A model generated the notes under the pieces. The model was not told where the DNA came from and searched no databases. It worked only from the letters and a program-made list of their open reading frames with translations. The translations under genes and the position numbers were made by a program. DNA of 64,000 bases from Bacteroidota bacterium (lineage in GTDB: Bacteria; Bacteroidota; Ignavibacteria; Tepidaquicellales; Tepidaquicellaceae): NCBI GenBank assembly GCA_018266835.1, contig JAFDZP010000002.1, positions 967,302 to 1,031,301 of the forward strand. Reading direction: 5' to 3'. Below, piece by piece: positions 26,550 through 35,487 of the stretch (position 1 is its first letter; every line of letters starts with the position of its first letter).

Positions 26550-27836
26550 TCAAAAGAATTGAAAATAAAGAAGGGCAAAAGCGGAAATTGTCATTATTAT
26601 AAATGTTATAATTCCCAAGGTGTTAGAGAGTTTTGTGTTCGTATAATTCTTCATTACTTTTTTGTTGTTGCAGATGTGCAGGATTACACCAATCATAACC
26701 GGAGCTGAAACTCCGTACAAAATTGCTGTTAGTATCAATGCCTTTATCGGACTTATTCCTAAAAAATCCATCGATAAACCCAAAAGTAATGATACAATAA
26801 TTGTAATATAAAATCCTTTGGCTTCATGAAATTTTTTATCAAGCCCCTGTTCCCATCCGAATGTCTCAGCAAGAATATAAGAAAGCGTGCCGGCTAAAAC
26901 CGGGATTGCAAGAAATCCCGTACCTATTACTCCGACTGTAAAAATTACGTAAGCAAGCTTCCCCGCGATCGGTTCAAGCGCTTTTGCAGCCTGCTCAACA
27001 GTATCTATCTGAGTAATACCCGCGCTGAATAATACTGTACCTGTTGTAAGAATAATAAAAAACATTACAACATTAGATGATAACATTCCGAAGTCAACAT
27101 CAAACTTCATATCGTTAATTACTTTCTTGTTCACAACTAAATACTTTCCTTTCTTCGCTCTGTCTTCAACTTCCATTGAAGCCTGCCAGAAGAAAAGATA
27201 AGGAGAAATAGTAGTACCAAGTATTGCAGTGAGTATACTGAAAAATTCTTTATTAAGATGAATGGTCGGAATCACCGTGCTCTTTAATACTGCAAGCCAG
27301 TCAGTGTTAACTAAGAACGGAACGATGATATATAAGAACAAAGTTATGCAAAGCCATTTTAAAATTGCCGCAAGCTTTCTGTACGGGAATTTTATAATGC
27401 AAAACAAAATCACAGCTGTAATAATAATACTGAATGCAAACGTCGGCACTTTTGGAAGTAATAAATTTGCAACTGCACCCATGCCCTGTATATCTGCGCC
27501 TATGTTCAACACAATTGCAGGAAAGCTGAACACCATCATTAAATATAGAATCGGCTTTGGGTAATGCTTCTTAAGAGTGCCTGTCAATCCTTCGTTTGTT
27601 ACAATTCCTATCCGGGCGCACATTTCCTGTATCGCTGCCATTAGCGGGAAAGTTATCAATGCAGTCCAGAGAGTTGCAAGACCGAAGCCGGCTCCTGCCT
27701 GTGAATACGTTGCAATACCTGAAGGATCGTCGTCGCTTGCTCCTGTTATAAGTCCGGGACCAAGAACACTGAGAATTTTTTTCAATCCTTTAGGTTCATC
27801 TATATTTTTTTTATTTTTTTTAGCTCTTTTTTGCAC
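26550..27836 (-). CDS. Nramp-related divalent-metal transporter with altered metal-site motifs
   Basis: 428-aa membrane protein with about eleven helices. The N-terminal helix shows GPGLITGASDDDPSGIATY at the position of the Nramp GPG...DPGN motif: the Asp and Pro remain but G-N is S-G. In TM6 the canonical A-x-x-MPH is GTTISPYLFFWQASMEVED, so the metal-binding Met and its His are lost. The same changes are common in a large bacterial branch annotated as Nramp, and departures from these motifs are known in the magnesium-carrying NRMT branch. Metal specificity should therefore not be assumed to be Mn/Fe. It stands alone upstream of the marR operator. Confidence 0.87.
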   Translation of the reverse strand: MQKRAKKNKKNIDEPKGLKKILSVLGPGLITGASDDDPSGIATYSQAGAGFGLATLWTALITFPLMAAIQEMCARIGIVTNEGLTGTLKKHYPKPILYLMMVFSFPAIVLNIGADIQGMGAVANLLLPKVPTFAFSIIITAVILFCIIKFPYRKLAAILKWLCITLFLYIIVPFLVNTDWLAVLKSTVIPTIHLNKEFFSILTAILGTTISPYLFFWQASMEVEDRAKKGKYLVVNKKVINDMKFDVDFGMLSSNVVMFFIILTTGTVLFSAGITQIDTVEQAAKALEPIAGKLAYVIFTVGVIGTGFLAIPVLAGTLSYILAETFGWEQGLDKKFHEAKGFYITIIVSLLLGLSMDFLGISPIKALILTAILYGVSAPVMIGVILHICNNKKVMKNYTNTKLSNTLGIITFIIMTISAFALLYFQFF

Positions 27837-27880
27837 AAACTAAATTACGTTATCTGTTACTAAGATGTAATAGAAAATAT

Positions 27881-28429
27881 TTATTCAAACAAATCATAGT
27901 TTTCACTTTTGATTTTTGTGTAATCCAGTTTACCGTTCACAATATTTGCTGCGGATGTATATGGATGCTCCTGTAGTTTTTCAATACTCATTATATGCAT
28001 AACTTCCCATCCTCTGACTTTCAAATAATCTGAAACCAATGAACGATGGCAGCTCCACCAAACTGCTTCGGCACACATATAAGTAGTAACTTTCTTTTCC
28101 GCAATTTTTTGCAGAGCATCAATAGCCGATTTAAACTCTTTTGTTTCCATATAATCTGCATAACCTCTGAAAGTTTCACTTCGCCATGCAATATTCTTAG
28201 AATCCGGATTTGCCTTCCTTCTTCCCCCAAGCTCCTTAAAATGAACGTACTCAATATTATTTTTTGTAAGCGATAACTCAAGATTTTCTTTGTTAAAATG
28301 AGGATAGCGGCGTGAACCGGGAAAACTTCTTATATCGGCAAGAATTTCTACATCAAATGACTTCAGCATTAATATAAATTCATCTATTGAATGAGTTGAG
28401 TGGCCAATTGTATATATACGTTTTTCCAT
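27881..28429 (-). CDS. DUF488-family protein
   Basis: 182-aa cytoplasmic protein with the family's opening IYTIGHSTHSIDEFILMLK, then ILADIRSFPGSRRYPHFNK, FKELGGRRK and the Cys-containing YMCAEAVWWSCHRSLVSDYL. The conserved Cys/His/Arg set suggests a catalytic or nucleotide-binding pocket, but the family remains functionally open. A single gene, 44 nt downstream of the Nramp-related gene's start on the same strand and divergent from the zincin-like gene. Confidence 0.9.
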   Translation of the reverse strand: MEKRIYTIGHSTHSIDEFILMLKSFDVEILADIRSFPGSRRYPHFNKENLELSLTKNNIEYVHFKELGGRRKANPDSKNIAWRSETFRGYADYMETKEFKSAIDALQKIAEKKVTTYMCAEAVWWSCHRSLVSDYLKVRGWEVMHIMSIEKLQEHPYTSAANIVNGKLDYTKIKSENYDLFE

Positions 28430-28538
28430 CGGTTTTATAACGAAGAATTAAAAAAGTGAGTTCCTTATTGCTATAACAAAATCTTCATTTCTTCCGTATT
28501 CACATACATACAGAAAAATAACTTTCAATTCTTACCAA

Positions 28539-29621
28539 ATGAAAATAGTTTTAACATTAATTTTAATATCGATTTCCATGAACAGCTTTTCACAGGAAGT
28601 AAAGAAAAATAATCCCAAGTTTTTCCAATTTTATAATTATGCTTTGCAGGGAGATATTCCTAAAGCGCTAAGTACAGCTGAACAATTCCCTGATTCCGAG
28701 TTATCTGATGAACAGATTAAAATAAAACAAAAATTCGTTAACCGGTTCAAAAACTTTAATGATGAATTTACTTATAATACAAAAGAGCAGTCAGTTTTAG
28801 ATTTAATAGAAATATACCGAGGATACTGGAACGAAGTTTTGCTTAAACAAACTGAACCGGATACAGCAGAAAAAAAATTACAGAAAAAGGTTTCAGATTA
28901 CCTCTATAAAAATTACTTTGCAAACCTTAATGAAGATAAACAAAAAGTTCATGATGACTTCACTGATTATCTTCAAAAATTTCTGATGGACCACGGTATA
29001 AAATCAGCCTTAGGCAAAACTGCAGGCATTTACGATTTACTCCTATGGGCAAAAGAAGATCACAACGATTACAAAGTAACTCTGCCCGAAGGGAATGTTA
29101 CAGTTAAAGTCGTCTTTATGAACGACGTAGTTACAATGGGCTGGGAAGATTATGCAACGCTCGGCAGATACTATCCCGGCGGATGGGCAACCGATAAAGA
29201 ACTATTCTGTGTCGGTTCTGCTTACGATACTACCTCCGAAAATTTTAAGGTAAGCTATCTTCAGCATGAGGGACAGCATTTTTCAGACTACAAAACTTTC
29301 CCTAAACTCACAGGACCCGATTTAGAGTACCGCGCAAAACTTGTTGAGCTTACCTATGCGAAAGAATCAATCTACAATCTTATAAATTTCTTTATTCATA
29401 ATTCCAACAACGACAGGAGCAATCCGCATGCATTCGGAAATTTTTGTGTAGTAAGAGATATCTCCAATATACTTTTCGAAGGTAAAACCGAAAGTGATAT
29501 TGAGAAATGGAAAACTATACCCGCAGAAAAAATTAACAAGATTGCAAAAGAGTTATTAATTACCAATACAAAATTAATGAAAGAAGCTGGAGCAAACACC
29601 GTAAGTGAGTTTATGAAATAA
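28539..29621 (+). CDS. secreted zincin-like protein, unknown family
   Basis: 360-aa exported protein with an 18-residue signal peptide (MKIVLTLILISISMNSFS). Residues 20-170 are helical and charged. The region 195-275 contains MNDVVTMGWEDYATLGRYYPGGW and LQHEGQHFSDYKTF, an HExxH-like site (H243, E244, H247), with LEYRAKLVEL 20 residues later offering E263 or E270 as third ligand. That layout fits a gluzincin-type zinc peptidase, but I recognise no named family. No T9SS sorting domain is present, so it should stay in the periplasm. It stands alone and divergent from the DUF488 gene. Confidence 0.75.
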   Translation: MKIVLTLILISISMNSFSQEVKKNNPKFFQFYNYALQGDIPKALSTAEQFPDSELSDEQIKIKQKFVNRFKNFNDEFTYNTKEQSVLDLIEIYRGYWNEVLLKQTEPDTAEKKLQKKVSDYLYKNYFANLNEDKQKVHDDFTDYLQKFLMDHGIKSALGKTAGIYDLLLWAKEDHNDYKVTLPEGNVTVKVVFMNDVVTMGWEDYATLGRYYPGGWATDKELFCVGSAYDTTSENFKVSYLQHEGQHFSDYKTFPKLTGPDLEYRAKLVELTYAKESIYNLINFFIHNSNNDRSNPHAFGNFCVVRDISNILFEGKTESDIEKWKTIPAEKINKIAKELLITNTKLMKEAGANTVSEFMK

Positions 29622-29625
29622 CCTT

Positions 29626-30075
29626 TTACAAACTCTTTTCCATGCAAATGCTGTCAGTCATTCCTATATAAGGACCGTAGTTTTCTGTTAAAGTATAACC
29701 TGAATTTTGGTATAAACCGATTGCTTCTATCTGTGCAGTTCCTGTTTCTAAAATTGTTTTAGCATAACCGTTTTCCTTCGCCCAGTTTTCAAGCTCAGTT
29801 AATATCATTCTTGATATCCCCTTTCCTCTGTGTAAAGGAGCAACGTACATTCTTTTTACTTCAGCTGAAGTCTCATTAAATTTTTTAAAGCATCCGCAGG
29901 CGACTGCATTATCCGAATCATAAGCAATAACAACTGTCGGAAGACTTTCTATAATATTATGTTTATCATAATGTCCCTGATTAGAATAATTCATCTTCCA
30001 CAAATCCTTATCCAGCTCAGCAATTAATTTTCTAAAGTCAGGATTATCACTTGCAGTTCTTACAACTTTTATCAC
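29626..30075 (-). CDS. GNAT-family N-acetyltransferase
   Basis: 149-aa acyl-CoA-dependent acetyltransferase. The acetyl-CoA pyrophosphate loop is MYVAPLHRGKGISRMILTELE (R/QxxGxG/A form), preceded by VACGCFKKF and followed by LYQNSGYTLTENYGPY typical of the PanZ/YkkB-like small GNATs. The start appears to be GTG at 30075, since no ATG or TTG precedes it in frame. Substrate unknown. It is convergent with the zincin-like gene, 4 nt apart. Confidence 0.88.
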   Translation of the reverse strand: MIKVVRTASDNPDFRKLIAELDKDLWKMNYSNQGHYDKHNIIESLPTVVIAYDSDNAVACGCFKKFNETSAEVKRMYVAPLHRGKGISRMILTELENWAKENGYAKTILETGTAQIEAIGLYQNSGYTLTENYGPYIGMTDSICMEKSL

Positions 30076-30103
30076 GGCAAATATTTTTAATTGTGAATTG
30101 TAT

Positions 30104-31012
30104 TTATTTCACGAGGTTCATTTTTTTTACCTCTGAAAATCCTTCTGTCTCTATTCTATAATAATAAACTCCAGACGGTAAGTTCGTTCCGTCAAAAGTA
30201 ACTTCATAACTGCCGGTAGTCTGATTTTCATTCACAAGTTGTGATAATTCTTTACCCATAACGTCATAAACTTTTATTGAAACAAATCCTGCCGTTCTTA
30301 ACTCATAATTTATCTTTGTAACAGGATTAAAAGGGTTCGGATAATTTTGTTTCAATGAAAATCTATCCGGGACTTCAGTTGAAGTTTGTGTTACCGGAGT
30401 CATTACAACTCCGTCAATAACACAACTAATTAATTCTGACGAAGCTCCATCATCAAGACAATAATAATATCCTCCGTATCCAATTCCTTCAATGAGAGTG
30501 TATGAAATAATTGCAGGATAATGTGTAACATTATTAAATCTAACCATTCTTTGGGAGCCAAAAATCATTTGGCTTTGAAGAGCTCCGTATATACCCTGCT
30601 TCGCGGGAATCTCAAAGCGGCAAGATTTAAAAGTACTGTTAGTTGACCCCAACAGGCTATCAATAAGATATTCAGTTTGATTTGATGTTCTGTAGCCGTA
30701 CACATTCATTGTTGCCGAATCAATTCTCTGAAATTTCCAAAAAGTTATAAAAGTGGTATCGAAATAAGTATTGGAAAATTCAAAATATTTTTTTCCGTTT
30801 GGCATGACTGTTTCACCTGTTATCGTTATTTGAGATGTACCAGTATTTAACTCATAACATGCTAACATATATATTTTGTTCTTAAAAGTATAACTGTTCC
30901 CAACCTTCAAAGGATAATACTTTGCTGCTGTTGTATCCCAGGCAAAAACGGAACCTGGTACGAATTGTGAAACTACTAAAATCGCTAACAATATTAATAT
31001 TGTTTTTCTCAT
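30104..31012 (-). CDS. T9SS type A sorting-domain protein, unknown ectodomain
   Basis: 302 aa: signal peptide (about 1-24, ending VFA), a 190-residue beta-rich ectodomain starting WDTTAAKYYPLKVGNSY that I do not recognise, then the roughly 75-aa T9SS type A domain (NYPNPFNPVTKINYEL, FVSIKVYDVMGKELSQL, LPSGVYYYRIE, VKKMNLVK). The C-terminal domain directs outer-membrane translocation and surface attachment. The gene is divergent from the fused E1 gene with a 153-nt shared spacer. Confidence 0.88.
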   Translation of the reverse strand: MRKTILILLAILVVSQFVPGSVFAWDTTAAKYYPLKVGNSYTFKNKIYMLACYELNTGTSQITITGETVMPNGKKYFEFSNTYFDTTFITFWKFQRIDSATMNVYGYRTSNQTEYLIDSLLGSTNSTFKSCRFEIPAKQGIYGALQSQMIFGSQRMVRFNNVTHYPAIISYTLIEGIGYGGYYYCLDDGASSELISCVIDGVVMTPVTQTSTEVPDRFSLKQNYPNPFNPVTKINYELRTAGFVSIKVYDVMGKELSQLVNENQTTGSYEVTFDGTNLPSGVYYYRIETEGFSEVKKMNLVK

Positions 31013-31165
31013 AGCGGTAGTTTTATTTTCGGAAGTATATGAAAATTATAGGAAAATTTAATTTAAGTAAATGGATTTAGTGTATATAAACAAAATACTT
31101 CACAAATTTCCGCATATTTTAAGCCCTTCAAAATTGCTATTTTTGTACAACAAACAAAACTCACC

Positions 31166-33181
31166 TTGGAACAAATAGCAATCGATTATAAGACTTCAGA
31201 AATGAAGTTCGATAGAAAAAACTACGATAACGAAACACTTTTACAATTATATAAAGCAATCCTTCTGCCAAGACTTATAGAAGAAAAGATGCTCATCAAT
31301 CTGCGCCTCGGAAAAATCAGCAAATGGTTTTCCGGCATCGGGCAGGAAGCAATTTCTGTCGGAGTAACAGAGGCGCTTGATAAAGATGAATACATACTAC
31401 CCATGCACAGAAACCTCGGCGTATTCACTTCACGAGGTCTGCCTCTGGATAAACTATTCATGCAGCTTCAGGGAAAACCTGACGGCTTCTCAAATGCGCG
31501 CGAACGTTCCTTTCACTTCGGAACAAATGACTATCATATAGTCGGAATGATTTCGCATCTCGGACCGCAGCTTGGAATTGCAGATGGTATCGCTTTAGCA
31601 TGCAAACTTAATAAAGAACAAAAAGTCACAATAGCATTCTCCGGTGACGGAGGTACAAGCGAAGGCGATTTTCATGAATCGCTTAACGTTGCAGCAGTCT
31701 GGAATCTCCCTGTGATTTTCATAGTAGAAAATAACGGCTACGGACTTTCAACTCCAACCAACGAACAATACAAATGCAAACAGATTGCCGATAAGGCAAT
31801 CGGGTACGGAATGGAAGGCTATACAATTGACGGCAATAATATTTTAGAGGTCTATGATACAATCGTCAATTTAAAAAAATGTATAGCTGAAAATCCAAGA
31901 CCTGTACTCCTTGAATGCATGACTTTCAGAATGCGCGGCCATGAAGAAGCATCTGGTGTAAAATACGTACCTAAAGAACTATTTGAAGAATGGGCAAAGA
32001 AAGACCCTGTGCTTAACTATGAAAACTATCTGATAGAAGACGGAGTTCTTTCAGATGAAATGATTGAAGAAATAAGAACGGACTTCAAACAAAAAATTGA
32101 AGAAGCTCTTGAAGCCACATTCGCAGCACCGAGCGTTGTTCCCGTTACTGAGAAAGAAATGGAAGACGTTTACGCTCCCCATATTTTTAAGCAGACCTTC
32201 CCTGTATCAGAAAAGAAATCCAATAAGCGTTTAGTCGATGCAATCTCCGACGGACTTCGTCAGGGAATGGAAACTCATAAAGAACTCGTTATCATGGGTC
32301 AGGACGTTGCCGAGTACGGCGGCGTATTTAAAGTTACGCAGGGTTTCGTTGAGCAGTTCGGACACGACCGCGTGCGCAACACTCCCCTGTGTGAATCTGC
32401 AATCATCGGAGCGGGACTCGGACTCTCAATCAAAAAATATAAGTCAGTTGTTGAAATGCAGTTCGCAGATTTTGTTACCTGCGGCTTTAACCAAATAATA
32501 AACAACCTTGCAAAGATACATTACCGCTGGGGACAAAATGCTGATGTAGTTATCCGTATGCCCTGCGGTGCTGGTGTGGGAGCGGGACCGTTCCACTCAC
32601 AATCCAATGAAGCATGGTTCTTCCATACACCGGGACTGAAGGTGTATTATCCTTCGAATCCTTATGATGCAAAGGGAATGATACTCGCTGCTCTTGAAGA
32701 TCCTAACCCTGTAATGTTCTTCGAACACAAAGCTCTTTACAGAAGCATCGAGCAGGAAATACCGGATGACTATTATACAGTTGATGTTACCAAAGCAAGA
32801 CTTGTTCAGCCGGGCGATGACCTGACCGTTATCACATACGGCATGGGAGTTCACTGGGCAGATACCGTTATACGCAAGCATCCGAAAATCTCTGCTGAAG
32901 TTATTGACCTCAGAACACTTTTACCATGGGATAAGGAGACTGTCCTTGAATCAGTTAAGAAAACCGGCAAGTGTATCATCCTCCATGAAGATACAATCAC
33001 GGGAGGCATAGGCGCAGAGATAGCTGCTTATATAACAGAGAACGCTTTTCAGAATCTCGACGCTCCCGTTATGAGATGCGGCAGCTTAGATACGCCTGTT
33101 CCATTTGCAAGAGAGCTTGAAGAGAACTTCTTCCAGAAAGATGCTTTTGAGGCTAAATTGAAGGCTTTATATGAATACTAA
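31166..33181 (+). CDS. fused 2-oxoacid dehydrogenase E1 component (alpha and beta subunits)
   Basis: 671-aa thiamine-diphosphate enzyme that decarboxylates a 2-oxoacid and passes the acyl group to an E2 lipoyl protein. The alpha half (about 1-330) shows the start of the ThDP fold GDGGTSEGDFHESLNVA ending with VENNGYG near residue 188. The beta half (about 350-671) opens VDAISDGLRQGMETHKELVI and has MGQDVAEYGGVF, ESAIIGAGLG, MQFADFV and the C-terminal transketolase domain VIDLRTLLPWD. Fusion of the two subunits is usual in Bacteroidota-type branched-chain or acetoin-type complexes; the substrate cannot be fixed. The frame opens with TTG at 31166; an ATG at 31202 (before KFDRKNYDNETLLQLY) also fits the family. 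No E2 or E3 lies nearby. Confidence 0.93.
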   Translation: MEQIAIDYKTSEMKFDRKNYDNETLLQLYKAILLPRLIEEKMLINLRLGKISKWFSGIGQEAISVGVTEALDKDEYILPMHRNLGVFTSRGLPLDKLFMQLQGKPDGFSNARERSFHFGTNDYHIVGMISHLGPQLGIADGIALACKLNKEQKVTIAFSGDGGTSEGDFHESLNVAAVWNLPVIFIVENNGYGLSTPTNEQYKCKQIADKAIGYGMEGYTIDGNNILEVYDTIVNLKKCIAENPRPVLLECMTFRMRGHEEASGVKYVPKELFEEWAKKDPVLNYENYLIEDGVLSDEMIEEIRTDFKQKIEEALEATFAAPSVVPVTEKEMEDVYAPHIFKQTFPVSEKKSNKRLVDAISDGLRQGMETHKELVIMGQDVAEYGGVFKVTQGFVEQFGHDRVRNTPLCESAIIGAGLGLSIKKYKSVVEMQFADFVTCGFNQIINNLAKIHYRWGQNADVVIRMPCGAGVGAGPFHSQSNEAWFFHTPGLKVYYPSNPYDAKGMILAALEDPNPVMFFEHKALYRSIEQEIPDDYYTVDVTKARLVQPGDDLTVITYGMGVHWADTVIRKHPKISAEVIDLRTLLPWDKETVLESVKKTGKCIILHEDTITGGIGAEIAAYITENAFQNLDAPVMRCGSLDTPVPFARELEENFFQKDAFEAKLKALYEY

Positions 33182-33419
33182 TTTTAAAAACCCGATAAAC
33201 TATTGATTTTTAAGGGGCAAAACTTACGCCCCCTCGTAAGATTTCGTGTAATTTACTGTTTTTTCAATTTGTTAATTTGGGTTGCTGTGTGAGAGTATTG
33301 AAAAAATAGATATTTAAGTGATTTTACCCTATTAGTGGTCTATTTTGCTTATAAACAGAAAGATCGCAAAGGTTATAAGCAAGTCCGCAAAAAAATCTGC
33401 TTATTAATTATCTCTCTTT

Positions 33420-35477
33420 TTATTTCACCAGCATCATTTTTTTTGTCGATACAAAATCATTACTTCTGAGTACATAAAAATAAATTCCGCTTGATAAATT
33501 TTTTCCGTCGAAGTAAGCTTCATATTTTCCCGCAGCCTGATATTCATTTACAATCTCTGCTATCTCCTTACCGTTAATATTAAAAATTTTCACGGATACA
33601 TTTCCTGACTCCGGCAAGTCATAGGAAATTTTTGTGGAAGGATTGAAAGGATTCGGATAATTCTGATGCAGCAAATAGCTCCGTGGAATATCTGAACTGA
33701 TTAGCGTTACACCAATCAGATTTGCTACAGGTCTTTTTATAAGTCCGGAGTTTCCTATCGATACATAAAGATAATCGGAATTATTCCCCATGGTTTTAAC
33801 AGGCTTATTTGGACGAGCCGTATATAAAAGAATCCATATATTTCCGTTATCAACAGATGTATAAATATAATTTGATGAGCAGATAACAAGAATATTATTA
33901 ATATTCAGAATTTTAAAGAAAGCTGAATTATTAATTGTCTGAAAAACCCGTACCCAATTAATATTATTTTTATCAGACCTGTAAATTCCGTCAACGGCTG
34001 CGGCAAAAAGATTGTTTCCCATTAATGTAACATCGTAAATTTTATGAGCGGCAAGTCCGTTGTTAATTGTATCGTAGATAAAATTCTCAGGATCAACAGG
34101 GTCAGGTTTAAATCTTAGAATGCCGTTTGAATCGGAGCATGCAAGAAATCCGGATTCATAATTATAAGTTGAATGGACGGGGCTTCCGACACTATAAAAT
34201 TGAACATCAAAAGTATCCTGCGGATTAAATGTATAAAGTCCGGCACCTGAAAAGACAACATTGTTGCCTACAAATGAGAGGTTATATGTTTCAGCCTGAA
34301 GACTTATCCACGTTGGCCGCCCCCAGCTGACTCCGTTATTAGTTGAACGCAGGAAAGACTCTCCGTAATCTTTACCCATGTACAGAGTGGATGCATTTTT
34401 TCTTCCGATGCAATAAATTTGAGTATTGTAATAAATTGATTGCTGATAATAAAAAATATTCCATTGGTTATCAGAAGGATATGCTCTGTAGACCATAAGA
34501 TTATTTGTTACGCCGAATATTTCGTTCTGTGAGAAACTTAAATTCTGAAGAGTTAAATTACGAATACCATTATTCCTATAAGTCCAATTAATTGATTGTA
34601 ATGATGTATGCAATATTCCTTTATCAGTCGTTACATAAAGATTATTATCTTTAGAATAAACTGAAGCAGGTACAAATCCTGCTGAGGGAGTAAGAGATAA
34701 TATTACTGTTAAGGGTCCTCCGTTGTTTGCCTGATAAACTCTATTTTTTGTACAGACAAATATGTTATTTGAATCGGAACAAATATATGACGGATAGCTT
34801 CCCGATAGAGATAAATCATAATATCTTAGTGCCAAGCTGTCTACGTGTATCCGGTAAACACCCAGATTGCATACAGTATAAACGTAATTATCTTTTATGA
34901 TAATGGAAGTATAACTGTTTGTATTAGAAGGATAAGAAACCTGAATCCAGTTTAATCCGCTATTGGTAGATTTATAAAGATATTGGGAACCCAGCGCAAA
35001 AAAATAATTTCCATCAGAAGTTAAATTGTTCGCTAGATTGGAAATAAATGGCATTTCAGTCCATTGATTATTAATCAGCTGAAATATTCCATTCACTGTA
35101 ATTGCTGTAAGTATATTATTTAAGAGAGTAATTTTTGTAACAAATGGAGGAAGAAATCCTGAGTTTAAGTTAGTCCAGCTGACACCATAATCTGTAGATT
35201 TAAATACACCTCCCCCATAGGTTCCGCAATAAATATTATTTAAATCGGTTTCAACTGATTTAATCTGTAAATTTGTGATTCCGTTGTTACATTCTTCCCA
35301 GTTTAAACCGTTATCAGAGGAACGGTAAGTTCCTGCACCGTATGTGCCTGCAAACAAATAATTACCATATTTGCAAACTGCATTTACAGGTCCCCCATAG
35401 AGCCCCTCTACATTACTAAACTGTGAGTATAGATTGGATGAAATTAAAATTAAAAATATTATTAAAAGCTTTTTCAT
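33420..35477 (-). CDS. T9SS-exported BNR/Asp-box beta-propeller protein
   Basis: 685 aa: signal peptide (1-19), then propeller blades carrying Asp-box turns such as SSDNGLNWEE, STDYGVSWTN, STNSGLNWIQ, STNNGVSWGR and SVDNGNIWIL, and a T9SS type A domain (HQNYPNPFNPSTKISYDL to the C-terminus). Asp-box propellers of the VPS10/sialidase-like fold are often glycan-binding or hydrolase scaffolds; no catalytic residues are evident. It begins 10 nt after the adjacent T9SS gene, so the two form an operon. Surface or secreted protein of unknown role. Confidence 0.9.
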   Translation of the reverse strand: MKKLLIIFLILISSNLYSQFSNVEGLYGGPVNAVCKYGNYLFAGTYGAGTYRSSDNGLNWEECNNGITNLQIKSVETDLNNIYCGTYGGGVFKSTDYGVSWTNLNSGFLPPFVTKITLLNNILTAITVNGIFQLINNQWTEMPFISNLANNLTSDGNYFFALGSQYLYKSTNSGLNWIQVSYPSNTNSYTSIIIKDNYVYTVCNLGVYRIHVDSLALRYYDLSLSGSYPSYICSDSNNIFVCTKNRVYQANNGGPLTVILSLTPSAGFVPASVYSKDNNLYVTTDKGILHTSLQSINWTYRNNGIRNLTLQNLSFSQNEIFGVTNNLMVYRAYPSDNQWNIFYYQQSIYYNTQIYCIGRKNASTLYMGKDYGESFLRSTNNGVSWGRPTWISLQAETYNLSFVGNNVVFSGAGLYTFNPQDTFDVQFYSVGSPVHSTYNYESGFLACSDSNGILRFKPDPVDPENFIYDTINNGLAAHKIYDVTLMGNNLFAAAVDGIYRSDKNNINWVRVFQTINNSAFFKILNINNILVICSSNYIYTSVDNGNIWILLYTARPNKPVKTMGNNSDYLYVSIGNSGLIKRPVANLIGVTLISSDIPRSYLLHQNYPNPFNPSTKISYDLPESGNVSVKIFNINGKEIAEIVNEYQAAGKYEAYFDGKNLSSGIYFYVLRSNDFVSTKKMMLVK

Positions 35478-35487
35478 TTTTAAAATT

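Noticed and set aside
33214-33233. GGGGC/GCCCC hairpin after the fused E1 gene as terminator
   Set aside because: Only five base pairs and no U-tract on the plus strand.
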